A DNA stretch of 64,000 nt. It comes from Myxococcales bacterium (GTDB taxonomy: Bacteria; Myxococcota_A; Polyangia; Polyangiales; Polyangiaceae). The notes beneath the pieces were generated by a model, which had not been told where the DNA came from, did no database searches, and saw nothing but the letters and a program-made list of their open reading frames with translations. The position numbers and the translations under genes are program-made. Position 1 is the stretch's first letter. The number at the start of each line of letters is the position of its first letter. Shown here piece by piece: positions 8,509 to 20,100 of the stretch. The DNA lies in NCBI GenBank assembly GCA_016712525.1, contig JADJQX010000008.1:1116001-1180000 (forward strand), given 5' to 3'.

Positions 8509-9413
8509 GCCAGCTCGATCCGCGTGTCCCGAAGCTCGAAGCGCTGCTTCAGAAGGTGATGGCCCGCGCCGCCGAGCCCCGCGCTCGGCTCACCCCGGCG
8601 GTGTCCGCGCCTCCCGTCGTCGCACAGCCCGCGCCCCCCGCCCCCATGGCCGCCGAGCCCGCGAAGGTCGAGGCGCGATCCCCCGCCCAGACCCTCGTCG
8701 GTCCGCCGAGCCGCCGAAGCCACGGCGCCCTGCCCGCCGTGAGCGCGCCTTCGAAGACCCCGTCGTCGATCCCGGCGCCCGCGCCGGCCGACGCCGAGCC
8801 CGTCACCCCGGTGCCCGAGGCCGCCGCCGTGTCGAGCGGCATGGGTGGCCTCTCGTCGGTGCGCATCGACGCCGATCCCTCGGTCGACGCGCTGCTCGCG
8901 CACCCCGAGGACCACGACGATCCGACCATTCAGGCGAGCGTCCCGATCCGGGCGCCCGCGCCGGTGGTGGCGGCTCCCCCGCGTGCGCCGAGCGCCCCGC
9001 CCGTCGCAGCGGCCCCCCCCGCCCCGCGCTCGGCCCCGCGCGCCATCGAAGCCGCTCCCGAGCCCGAAGAGGACCGCCACCTCACGCCGCCCCCCGAGTC
9101 GGGCAAACAGCGGGCCTCGGTCGCTCCGCTCAGCGCGCGCAAGGCCGACATTCCGAGCCTCGCGCCCGATGGGGACGGCGACGAGGGCGACGGCGCGACC
9201 CTCGTCGGGGTCGGTCGTGGCGCGGCGGCGGTCGCGGCCAAAGTCACGGGCTCGGTCGTGCCCGAGGCCGGAGCCCAAAAGGCGCCGACCGGTCCGTCCG
9301 TCTACACGCCCAGTCTACCGACCGCGACGGTGAGCGCGGCCATCGAGGGGTCGACCACCTCCGCGGCTCCCCAGACGCTCGGCGGCGTGCTCGACGATAC
9401 CCTCGGCCTCTGA
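8505..9413 (+). CDS. Pro/Ala-rich, mostly disordered protein with repeated TLVG-like motifs
   Basis: 302 residues, translationally coupled to the upstream gene by an ATGA overlap. Residues 1-25 form a possible helix (DPRVPKLEALLQKVMARAA); the rest is dominated by Pro, Ala, Ser and acidic patches and is predicted to be disordered. Short Thr motifs recur: AQTLVGPPS, DDPTIQAS, GATLVGVG and QTLGGVLDD. Acidic-Thr-hydrophobic motifs like these are typical of phosphothreonine sites read by FHA domains, and Ser/Thr kinases are abundant in this lineage, but phosphorylation is only a guess. No enzyme domain is visible. A terminator-like hairpin follows 3 bp after the stop. Confidence 0.75.
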   Translation: MSQLDPRVPKLEALLQKVMARAAEPRARLTPAVSAPPVVAQPAPPAPMAAEPAKVEARSPAQTLVGPPSRRSHGALPAVSAPSKTPSSIPAPAPADAEPVTPVPEAAAVSSGMGGLSSVRIDADPSVDALLAHPEDHDDPTIQASVPIRAPAPVVAAPPRAPSAPPVAAAPPAPRSAPRAIEAAPEPEEDRHLTPPPESGKQRASVAPLSARKADIPSLAPDGDGDEGDGATLVGVGRGAAAVAAKVTGSVVPEAGAQKAPTGPSVYTPSLPTATVSAAIEGSTTSAAPQTLGGVLDDTLGL

Positions 9414-9415
9414 GG

Positions 9416-9452
9416 CCAACGTTCACAAACGCCTGTTATCGTTGGATTTTTT
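9416..9452 (+). terminator. Rho-independent terminator-like hairpin with T6 tract
   Basis: Arms CCAACG (9416-9421) and CGTTGG (9440-9445) enclose an 18-nt loop in which ACA/TGT can extend the pairing. They are followed by A and six T (9447-9452). It begins 3 bp after the stop of the Pro-rich gene. The T tract stands out in this GC-rich context, but the outer stem is short. Confidence 0.5.
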
Positions 9453-9577
9453 GCCTCGCCCCGGCGAGACGCGGGGCACGGGGGCGAAGAGGACAGGTGC
9501 TCTCCTAAAAAATCGACGGGGTCGGGGGGAAGCCCTCCCGGCCCCCGGCGTATGCCCTCGTCGGAAGGGGCGTACCC

Positions 9578-9982
9578 ATGGCGAGCGTGTCGAAGGTTCC
9601 CGTGTGGCTCGAGGTTCGCGGCGGCGCGATCTATCTGGACGGCTCGGGCACCTGCGCCGACGTCATCCCCCGTGATGCGGCCGAGCTCGTCGAGCTCCTC
9701 GGCGCAAGGTACGTCGCGTCGGTGGACCCGGGCTCGCCGACCGGCCTCGGCGACGCGCCGCTCGTCGGTACGCGTCCGCTCTTCGTCGCGAAGGATCGTC
9801 GAGGCGCGCAGACCATGCTCCGCGCGCCCGAGGTCCTGGGCCTCATGGAGCCCGCGTCGGCGCTCGCCACGGGAGAGCATGCGCTCCCCGACCTCGACGA
9901 CGACGTGACCGCGCCGTTCGCCTACGACGCGGTGCCCGAGGACGACCGTCCGACGGTCAAGAACCTCGACGCGGTCCGATGA
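9578..9982 (+). CDS. Small acidic protein of unknown function
   Basis: 134 residues from the ATG at 9578 (MASVSKVPVWLEVRGGAIYL). There is no signal peptide. The first half has alternating short strands and a helix (DVIPRDAAELVELLGARYVA). The tail is strongly acidic and ends EDDRPTVKNLDAVR, carrying another Asp/Arg-Pro-Thr-Val motif like those in the Pro-rich neighbour. I do not recognise it. It follows the terminator at 9416-9452, so it probably has its own promoter in the 160-bp gap. It ends 15 bp from the convergent ctaB. Confidence 0.65.
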   Translation: MASVSKVPVWLEVRGGAIYLDGSGTCADVIPRDAAELVELLGARYVASVDPGSPTGLGDAPLVGTRPLFVAKDRRGAQTMLRAPEVLGLMEPASALATGEHALPDLDDDVTAPFAYDAVPEDDRPTVKNLDAVR

Positions 9983-9997
9983 CCCTCGTGCCCGGTC

Positions 9998-10942
9998 TCA
10001 GGAGCAGACGCCGAGGGCGATGAAGACGCCGACGAGGTACACGAGCGACACGAGGAAGAGGCCTCGCGCCCAGCGCCGGTCGGACGTCTTCCCGAGGCCG
10101 GCGACGCCCGCCGCGAAGAACATGAACCCGAGCAGCGAGACCGCGACGACATAGCCGAGGCCGTGCACGAGGCCGAGCGGCACCACGAGGAGCGAGCAGG
10201 CCACGACGGGCACGAGCCAACGCGCGATGGCGTGTTTGACGGCCACGTCGCCCGTCACGTTTGGCATGACCACGAGCCCGGCGCGCGCGTACTCTCCCTT
10301 GCGAAAGAGCGCGATCGCGAGCGAGTGCGGCACTTGCCAGGTGAAGAGGAGCCCGAAGAGCACGAGCCCGGCGGCGTCGATGCGGCCCGTGACCGCCGTC
10401 CACCCGAGGAGCGGCGGGATCGCCCCGGGGATGGCGCCCACGAGGAGGGCGTGGTGCGAGCGCTGCTTGAGCGGCGTGTACGCGAGCACGTAGCTCAGGT
10501 TCGCGAGCACCGCGAGAAGGGCCGTGAGCGGGTTCACGCCGATGGCCAAGATCGGCACCGAGAGCGAGGACGTGACGACGCCGAACCAGAGGGCGGCCCG
10601 GGGCGCGAGACGGCCCTTCGGGAGCGGACGGTTCTTCGTGCGCTCCATTTTGCGGTCGAAGTCGCGCTCGATGTACATGTTGAGCGCGTTCGCGCCCGCC
10701 ACGACGAGGGACGTCCCGAGGAGGGTGGCCAAGACGAGCGCCCAGCCGACCGAGCTCGAGCCCGTAGTCGTGAGGTTCGTGCGGTGCGCGAGCCAGAGGC
10801 CGCCCGCCGTGGTCACGACCACCATGAACGTGATGCGCGGCTTCGCGAGCGCGACGTAGTCGGCGAGCCGGAACGAGGGAGCGAGAGACGGGGTCTCGTC
10901 GACCTTCTCGGACGGGGCGGCGGGCGGGGCGGGGGCGCTCAT
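9998..10942 (-). CDS. ctaB: Protoheme IX farnesyltransferase (heme O synthase)
   Basis: 314 residues from the ATG at 10942 (MSAPAPPAAPSEKVDE). An upstream in-frame start at 10990 would add 16 Pro/Arg-rich residues. It transfers a farnesyl group to protoheme to make heme O for cytochrome oxidases. The UbiA-superfamily Asp-rich motif is clear in ERDFDRKMERTKNRPLPKGR at about residues 100-120. The substrate-entry segment KPRITFMVVVTTAGG follows the short hydrophilic N-terminus. About nine hydrophobic helices are present and the length matches the family. No cytochrome oxidase genes adjoin it, so in this window it stands alone. It diverges from the giant TPR gene across a 183-bp intergenic stretch. 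Confidence 0.95.
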   Translation of the reverse strand: MSAPAPPAAPSEKVDETPSLAPSFRLADYVALAKPRITFMVVVTTAGGLWLAHRTNLTTTGSSSVGWALVLATLLGTSLVVAGANALNMYIERDFDRKMERTKNRPLPKGRLAPRAALWFGVVTSSLSVPILAIGVNPLTALLAVLANLSYVLAYTPLKQRSHHALLVGAIPGAIPPLLGWTAVTGRIDAAGLVLFGLLFTWQVPHSLAIALFRKGEYARAGLVVMPNVTGDVAVKHAIARWLVPVVACSLLVVPLGLVHGLGYVVAVSLLGFMFFAAGVAGLGKTSDRRWARGLFLVSLVYLVGVFIALGVCS

Positions 10943-11125
10943 GGCTCGGGGAGGGGCGCGGGGCGCTCCAAGCGGGGCGTATAGGTACATGCCGGGCGTG
11001 CGTCAAGGAAAACGGGGTTCGACCCGGCGGGCCGCGGAGCGCGCGAAACCGTTCCGCATTTCCCCGTCTCCGCGCGGGAACGGATAACCTGTAGCCCCCT
11101 CGCACGCAGGCCTGCACGGAACACC

Positions 11126-14100
11126 ATGGCGACCGATTTTCTCGCGCAGCTGAGCTCCCCCCTCGTCGACGAGGAGGCCCTCCTCGACCAAATGCTCCTC
11201 GCCCTCTCGCGGGGCGAGCTCCCTCCCGAGTCGTGGCGCGCGCTGAACGAGGCTGCCCTCCGGGACGATCGGGTCTCGGAGCTGGCGTTCGCGTTCGAGA
11301 TCGTCATGCAGGGCAAGCGGCTGAAGAGCGTCGCGAACGCCGTCGCGGCCGAGTTTTTGTCCCACGCAGCCGACTTCTTCCACGAGAGCCTCGGGGACGA
11401 GCTCGGCGCGATCGGGTACCTCGAACGTGCCCTCGCCACCGCCCCCGCGTTCGCCCCCGCGTTCGACCGCCTCGACTTTCTCCTCACGAAGGCCGGCGAC
11501 GCCAAGAAGCTCGCCGACCTGTGCCTCGCGCAGGTCCACTATCGCGTCGAAGTGTCCGATAAAATTGATCTTTTAAGGCGAGCCGCGACCCTGTACGAGC
11601 CGCTGGGAGGCCAAGAGGACCGCGGCATCGAGGCCCTTCAGCAGATCCTGAAGCTCTCCCCGAACGACTCGGACGCGCGCCACGCCCTCGAGGGCCGCTA
11701 CGTCCGAGGCAACCGTCACCGGGACGTGACGAAGCTCCTCGAGGCGGCGCTCTCGGCGGCCACTCCCCCGCCCCCGGACGAGGTCGACGCGATTCGCCTC
11801 CGCCTCATCGACCTCTACACGAACCACCTGCAGGAGCCCGAGCGCGCGCTCCCCCACGCGGAGGCGGTGCTCGAGCTCCACCCCGCCCACGACGACGCGA
11901 AGCGGGTGGCGGCGAAGCTCCTCGTGAACAAGACCCACGCGGCGAGGGCTGCGTCGGCGCTCTCGCGCGCGGCGTTCGCGACGGGCGATCTCGCGGAGAT
12001 GGAGAAATTCCTGGGCATCGAGCTCGAGCACACGCGAGGCGCGAAGCGCTTCGGCGTCCTGAAGCGCCTCGGTGTGCTCCGGCAAGACGCGCTCGCGCAG
12101 CCGGCCCTCGCCTTCGAGGCCTTCGACGCCGCCCTCGCGATCGACCCGACCGACGACGACCTCCGAGCGCGCTACGTCGAGCTCGCGGTCGCGCTCGAGA
12201 ACCCGCTCGACGCCGCGAGGAGCCTCACGCGCGTGTCGAGCGCCGCGAAAGAGCCGGGGATTCGCTCGCGGATCGCGGCCGAGTCGGGGGCGCTCCTAAG
12301 GGTCGGCGGAGACATGCGCCGCGCGCGCGCCACCTTCGTGAGCGTGCTCGCCATGCCCCAAGCCGACGACGCCGCGATCGTGCGGGCGGCGAGGGAGCTC
12401 GTCGACATCTTCGGGGCCGAGGGAGACACGAAGGCCCTCATCGAGGTCCTCGACAAGCTCGGCGAGCTCGATCCCGATCCCGATCTCCGCGCGGCCGCCA
12501 ACGAGAAGCTCGCCGAGATCGCGCTCTCCCGAGGCGACGACGCCCGAGCGATCGTCGCCTACACGCGCCTCGTCGACTCCAAGGCCCGCGCGAAGGCGCT
12601 CACGGAGCTCGAGCTCCTGCACGAGCGGGCCGGCAACCACGTGGAGCTCGCGGGCATCTTGCTCGAGCGAGAGAAGGAGACCTCGTCACGCTCCGAAGCG
12701 AGGCAGCTCGCCTTCCGAGCCGCCGAGATCCTCACGACCCGCACGGACGACGCGGCCCGCGCGGCCGCCGCGTGGAAGGGCATCGCCGACCGCTACGGAG
12801 CGACGCGAAACGTGCATCTTGCATGGATTCCGCTCCTCGAGACCCTCCGCGACTACGCCGGCCTCGCGGAGGTGCTCGCCGCCGACGCCGACATCGCCCC
12901 CGAGGCGGAGCGCGCGGCGATCCTGGCGCGGCTCGGGCACGTGTACCTCACGAAGCTGTCGGACGAGCCCCAGGCGTTCGACACGTTCTCGCGCGTGCTC
13001 GAGTTCGATCCCCAAGAGCCTCAGACGCGGGGGACGCTGGAGAAGCTCCTCTCGAGCAAGCCGCACCGCGCGAGGGCCGCCGAGGTGCTCGAGCCCGTGT
13101 ACCGCAACGAGCGCAACACGGCGGGTATCTTGCGGGTCCTCGAGGTCCGGGTGGAGGACGCGGAGGGCACCGAGGCGCGGCTCGGGCTCCTGCTCGAGGC
13201 GTCGCGGGTGGCCGAAGAGGTGTCTCCCGATCGCGCGCTCGAGACGTCGAGCCGAGGCCTCTTCGAGGCGGCCCACGAGAGGCGCGACGTGTCTCCGTGG
13301 CTCGAGCGCGTGGAGCGGCTCTCGACCGGGCTCGACGCAAAGAGGCGGGCCTCTCTCTTCGCGCGCGCACTCGGAGATCTCGAGATCGCCGACGCGGGCA
13401 TGCTGGCCCTCGCGCGCCGAGCCGGCGACGCGCTGGCCCTCGCCGGGGACGTCGCGAACGCCCTCTCGGTGTACAAACGAGCGCTCGCGTACGACCCGTC
13501 GGCCGAAGATCTCATGTCGCGCGTGGACGAGCTCTTGAAGGAGCAGGGGAACGCCGAGGAGCGCGTCGCGCTCTACCGCGCGGCGCTGGAACAGGGCACG
13601 CAGGATCGAGAGCGCCGGAGGCAGCTCCTCCACGGCATCGGCTCGATCGAGCGCTACGAGCTCCACAACCCGCAGGCCGCCATTTTGGCCTACCGCGCCG
13701 CCCTCCGGGACGACGTGCAGGACCGCGAGGCCTTCGCCGCGCTCGTGTCCCTCTACGGAGAGACGGCGCAGTGGGCCGAGCTATGCGACGTGCTCGACGG
13801 GAGCCTCGAGGTCGTGAGCCCCGAAGAGTCGAGGCGCCTCCGCGCGCAGCTCGCCGAGGTCGCCTCCGCCCACGGAGAGCCGGACCGCGCCCGCGGGCAC
13901 GTCGAGATCCTGCTGGCCGACGCGGCCCTCTCGGGGGCCGAGCTCGACACGGTCGAGCGGGTCGCCACGGCGCTCGGGGACGTGACCCTCGCCGAGGCCG
14001 TGCTCGAACGTCGCCTCCGAGAGACCCCCGACGTCCGCGAGCACGTGCGCCTGCTGGAGCGGCTCGGGACGCTCGCGCTCGAGAGGAAGAGCGCGCCCGA

Positions 14101-17100
14101 CGAAGCACGCGAACGCCTCCGCGCGGCCGCCGATCTCGCGAAAGCGCTCGGCGAGCACGACGACGCCGCGCGCCTCTACGACGCCGTCCTGGCGCTCTTC
14201 CCGAACGACGCAGGGGCAGCCGCCGAGCTCGCCGAAATCGCCGAAGAGTCGAGCAATTTCGAAAGGTTACCCGCGCTCATCGACGTCCTCCTCGCGGCCG
14301 AGCCCGATCCGCGCGCTCGGGTCGCCCTCATGCTCAAGAAGGGGCGCGTGCTCTCCCAGAACCTGGGGGATCACACGAAGGCCCTCGACGCGGTCGCCGA
14401 GGCCTTCACCCTCGCGCCCGAGGATCGCACGGTGCTCGCCGTCTTCGGGGAGCTCGCGGGCCGCACGGGGCAGATCGACCGATTCTGCGAGGCCCTCGAC
14501 GAGAAGCTCACCGAGAGCCTCGACGGCCGAGACGGCGGCTACCGGCTCGACCTCGTGCTCGCGAAGGCGCGCCTCCTCGGACGGGACCCCGAGCGCTACG
14601 AAGAGGCGGCGCTCGCCTACCGCAGCGTCCTAAGGTCCGCCGGGACGGACGACACCCGCGCGACCGTGGCCGCGAGCGAGCTCGAGGAGCTCGTGCTCTC
14701 GTCCGTCGCGCCGACCACGGTCGCCGACGGGAGCGGAGACGGCGGCGACACACGGCACACCGACCTCCGGTGGCTCTGGACCTTCCGCGTCGAGCGCGCC
14801 ACGGCAGAAGAGCGCATCCCGCTGCTCGTCAAATGGGCCGAGGCCGAGGAGAAGATCCTCACCGACCCGGGGCGTGCGCTCCTCCTCTACCGCCGCGTCC
14901 TCGAGCTCGATCCGGAGGACCTCCACGCCCTCGAGGGTGCGGCCCGCCTCGCCCTCGCCGTGGGTGACGTCGAAGCTGCGGTCGACGCGCTCTCGGCACG
15001 TCGTGACCGCTCGAACGGCGACGCGAGGAACCAGCTCGATCTGGAGATCGGAGAGCTCCTCCTCTCGCGCACCACGCGGCTCTCCGAGGCGCTCACGTCG
15101 GTCGCCGCCGTGCTCGAGAGCAGCCCCGGGGACGCCCGCGCCCTCGCGCTCGGGGCTCGTCTCCTGCGCTCGCCAGCGGTCCGAGCCCGGGCGATCGACG
15201 CGTTCGAGAAGGCCCTCGAGGCCGCGGAGGACTCCGACGCCAAGATCGCCATCTTGAACGAGCTCATCACGAGCGCCGACGACGTCGGCGAGGAGCACTC
15301 GTCCCTCTTCCGATGGTACGGCGACATCGCGCAGCTCCACGACGAGCGAGGCCAGAAGGGCGACGCGCTCGCGGCCGTGCTGCGCGCCGCTTCACGGCTA
15401 CCGACGAGCCACACCCTCTGGGATCGCGCCGAAGCGCTGTCGCGTGAGCTCGAGACCCCGGGACCGGTCGCGGAGCTCTACGAGTCGACGCTCGACGGGT
15501 CCCTCTCGCGCGAGGACGCCGTCGAGCTCGGGAAGCGAGCCGTGTCGTTCTTCGAAGAGTGGTACGACGACTCGAACCGGAGCGCGCGCGTGCTCGAGCG
15601 CATCCTCGAGACCGACCCGAACGAGCCCTGGGCCTTCGATCGCCTGAAGCTCCTCTTCGACGCGGAAGAGCGCTGGACCGATCTCTTCGGTCTCTTCGAC
15701 AGGGCCATCATCGCGGCCCCGACCGACAAGAAGGTCGAGCTCTTGGACGAGGCCGCGCAGATCGCGAAGGACTTCGCGAGCGACGCGATCAAGGCCATCG
15801 AGTACCTCGAACAGCTCCGGCAGCTCCGGCCGGGCACCCACCGCATCGAGGCCGCGCTCGAGCGACTCTACGAGCGCACCGGGCGCTTCCGCGAGCTCGT
15901 CGCGCTCTACGCCGGCCAAATCCCCGGGCAGCCCCCGCGCGACGCCCAAGATACACGCGCGCGCATCGCCAAGATCCTCATCGACGAGCTCAAGGACGCC
16001 CCGGCCGCGATCGCCACGGTCGAGGAGCTCATCGCACAAGAGCCTACAGTAGGCCCACGGAGGGACGTGGAGTCGCTGCTCGAGCGAGTCCTCGACGCGA
16101 CGGCCCACGCGCCCGAGACCCGCGAAGAGGGCAAGTCGACGCGACCGCAGAGCGGAAAGCGTGCGCAGACGAGGCAACGCGCCGCGGCCATCCTGAAGGA
16201 GAGGTACACGAACGGGGGGCGCGAGGCCGACCTCGTGCGGGTGCTCGAGGTGGAGCTCGAGGCCGTGAAGAGCGCGAAGGATCGCGCGCGACGCCACGAG
16301 CAGATCGCCGTCCTCCACGAGACGCTGGGCGGCACGGGCGACGCGCTCGAGCACGTGGTGCAGCTCGTGCTCCTCGAGCCCCACGTGAAAGAGCACCGAG
16401 ATCGCCTCGAAGAGCTGGCGGGGAAGGTCTCGGCATACCCACGCCTCGCCGACGTGCTGGTGGCTGCGGCGGACAAGGCCGACGACGACGCGCTCCGCGC
16501 CGAGCTGTGCCTCCACGCGGGCAAGGTCGCCGCGGGGCCCCTTCACGACGACGAGCGTGCGATCGAGCTCTTCTCGCGCGTGCTGCTCGGGCCGAACGCC
16601 CAAGACGAGGTGGTGCTCGCGGCGTGCCGCTGCACGGAGCCGCTCCTCGAGAAGGCGAGGCGCGCCCCCGAGCACCTCGACGTGCTCGAGCGCCAGGCGA
16701 GCCTCGAACAAGATCCCGAGGTCCGCTTCGCCGTGCTCGCGAAGGCCGCGAGGCTAGCGACCGAGCTGTTCGAGCTCGATCGGGCCATTTGGGCGTGGGA
16801 GTCGTGCCGCGACATCGACCCGACCGACGCCGAGGCGGTCGACGGGCTCGTCGGGCTCTTCGAGCGTACCAAGCGAGGCAAGGAGCTCGTCGGTGTGCTG
16901 CGCGCGCGCGCCAAGCTCGAGGGGCGACCGAGAGAGGCACGGCGCGCCGATCGGGTCCGCATCGCCGATATCCTGGGCGAGACGCTCGGCGAGGTCGAAG
17001 AGGCCATCGCCGCTTGGGACGAGGAGGAGCGGGAGTTCGGAGAGTCGGACGAGAACGTCCGCGCGCGCCTCTCGCTCTACCGTGCGTCGCGCCAATGGGA

Positions 17101-20100
17101 GAAGCTCGCGTCGCTGCTCGAGCGTGCGGCGGAGCGCCCCGGCTCGAACGAGGTCTCGGCGGCGTACCTCTGCGAGCTCGGCGACGTGGCCCGCGAGTAC
17201 CTCGAGACCGGCCCGACGGCCATCCAGTCGTACGAGGCCGCGCTCGCGCGAGACCCGCGCAACGAAGGGTCTCGAGCAGGGCTTCGTGCGCTCCTCCGGA
17301 GGCCGGAGCTCCGCGCCGAGGCCGTGCGCGTGCTGCTCGCGGCGCACGTCACGACCGACGAGTGGCGAGCCATCCTCGAGCTGACCGAGCACCGCATCGC
17401 CACCGCCAAGGACGGCACGGCGCGCATCGCGATCTTCCACGAGGCGGCGTCGATCTCGGAGAAGCGCGGGGACGACCGCGAGGCGGCGTTCTCCCTCGTT
17501 CGGCGCGCGTTCCTCCTCGACCCGGGCCGCGCGGACTCGGAGGCCGAGCTCTTCCGATTGGCCGAGCTCACGAAGAGCTGGCGCTCGGTCGCCGACGCGC
17601 AGCGCGAGGCGATCGACGCCAAAGAGAGCATCGACGCCGACCCACCGTGGCTCTCCGGCCTTCGTTTCCGCATGGGCGAAGTCCTCGAGGGGCGCCTCGA
17701 CGACCCGCGCGCGGCCCTCTCGGCGTTCTCGCGCGTCGCGGCCGACGACCCTAGCGATCTCCAGGCAGCCCGCGCCACGATCCGGACGGGCGGCAAGACC
17801 ATGCGCTGGGACGCGGCCTCGCGCGCGTTCGTCGACGCATGCCGAGCACGCGGCGAGGTCGTCTCGGTGCTCGAGTCTACCTTCGAGGAGGCCGCGAGCT
17901 CGAGCGGAGCGTGGGACGCGGCGACGTTCGCGCTGGCCGCGTGCCTCGCCGATCGACACGAGGAGGGGCGCATCGCGCGGGATCTCGAGACCCTCGTGGC
18001 GAGGTGGCACCTCGAACGCCGCGGCGACGCCGAGTCGGCCGAAACGGCCTATTTGCGCGCGCTCTCGCACGACCGCGACGACGCTGCCTTGCTGCTCGAG
18101 CTGACGCAGCTCCAGCGGCGCGAGAAGGGTAGGCCGCTCGTCGAGAGCCTCCTGCGCCTCTCCGACGCCACGGGCGGAGATCTCGACCTGCTCCGCGAGG
18201 CGGCCGACGTCGCGAAGAACAACGTCGCCGATCGCGCGCTCGCCAAGAGCATCCTGAACAAGCTCCTCAAGCTCTCGACCGATCGGTGGATCGGGGAAGA
18301 GGCGGACACCTCGGTCTCTTCGGGCATGCCCGCCGAGCCCGCCGGCTACGTGCGACGTGCGATCGCGGACCTCGCCGACATCCACCGCGCCGAGGGCGAG
18401 CTCGACCGGGTCGCCGAGATGATGCTCGACGCGGCGACGCTCCCGTTCCCACGCGCAGAGCAACGCGGCCTCCGGCACAATGCAGCAGCCATCTACTCGG
18501 AAGAACTGAAGAATTCGGCGAAGGCCGTGGCCCTCTACGACGCGCTCTTCACCGAGGACCCGCACGACGAGGCCGCGGTGCGCGCGCTCGTCGCCATCTT
18601 CGAGCGCGAGGGACGCACCCACGACCGCCTCTCCCTCGCGAAGCGCCGCGTCGCCGCGGCGGGAGGCACCACCGCGCGCCTCGCGCTCCGGATCGAGACG
18701 GCGCGCATCGAGACCGAGCTCGGCGAGGCCGCGAAGGCGACGGAGACGTTGCTCGAGAACCTCTCGGAGTCGCCGCGACACGCCGAGACGATCGCGGCCC
18801 TCGTCGCCTCCCTCGAGTCCCAGAAGAAGTACCGCGAGCTCGAGGCGCTCTACGCGAAGCAAGCCGAGGCCGCGGAAGCCGACGTCGACGTGCTCGACGC
18901 CGCCGACCTCTTCGAACGGGCAGCGACGGTCGCGAGGGAGCGCCTCTCTCGGCCGGATCTGGCGATGAGCCACCTCAGGCGGGTCGTCGCCCTCGAGCCC
19001 CGTGCGAGCGCGCTCGACGTGCTCGCGCGCCTCTCCGGCGACGCCGCGGAGCACGCCGAAGCTGGCGAGTACCTGGAGCGACTTCGCCACGTGGTGCCCG
19101 AACGCGAGCGCACCGACGTCGTCCTTCGAATGGTCGCAGCCCTCGAGAAGGCCGGCCGCGCCGACGTCGCCGTGGAGCGGCTGGAAGAGGAGGTCTCGGC
19201 GCGACCCGAGTCCGAGCCGCTCCGCGTGAGGCTCATCGGGCTCCACCGCGATCGGGAGGACCACGCGAGCCTCGCCCGGACGCTCACCGTGGGCGCGCAG
19301 TACGCCCCGGACAAGGCGACACGGCTCGCACGGCTCCGAGAGGCTTCGGCGCTCTACGCGACCGAGGTGCGAGAGCCGGCGCGCGCCATCCCGCTCCTCG
19401 AGATGGCGTGCGATCTCGCGCCCGACGAGCGCGCCATCCGCCTCTCGCTCGCGGATGCGCTGGGTCTCAGCGGCCGGATCGACGAGGCCCGGACCATGCT
19501 TCGAACGATCATCGACGACTTCGCAGGGCGCCGGCCCAAGGAGCGCGCCCCGGTCCACTACCACCTGGCGCGGCTCGACCTCGTCGTCGGAGATCGGCCG
19601 CGGGCGCTCGTCGAGCTCGACGCCGCCACCCGAATCGATCCCGCCAACCCCGAGATCTTGAAGACCTTGGCCGAGCTCTCCCGAGACGATGGCCAGCTCG
19701 ATCGCGCCGAGCGCTCGTACCGCGCGTTGCTCACCGTGCTCCGCCGTCAGGACGACCCCCTCGCCTCGGGTGTGACACGCGCGGAGGTGCTGCTCGAGCT
19801 CGCCGGCGTCGCGGAGCGCCAGGAGCAACACGAGCGGGCCACGGAGCTTTTCGAGTCGGCCCTCGAGGTCGCCGCCGAGAGCGACGCCGAGAGCCGACGC
19901 CTCGAACGCGCGCTCCGCGACCGAGGGAGCTTCTCGGGGCTCGCCCGGGCCCTCTCCCAGCGCCTCCAGCGCAGCAAGGGCGCCGAGGAGCGCGACTTCG
20001 ACGCGACGGTGGAGCTCGCGAGGACGCTCGACGAGCACCTCGCCACACCGGAAGCCGCGCTCGACGCGTGGCTCGACGCCCTTCGGCTCCGCCCGGGCTC

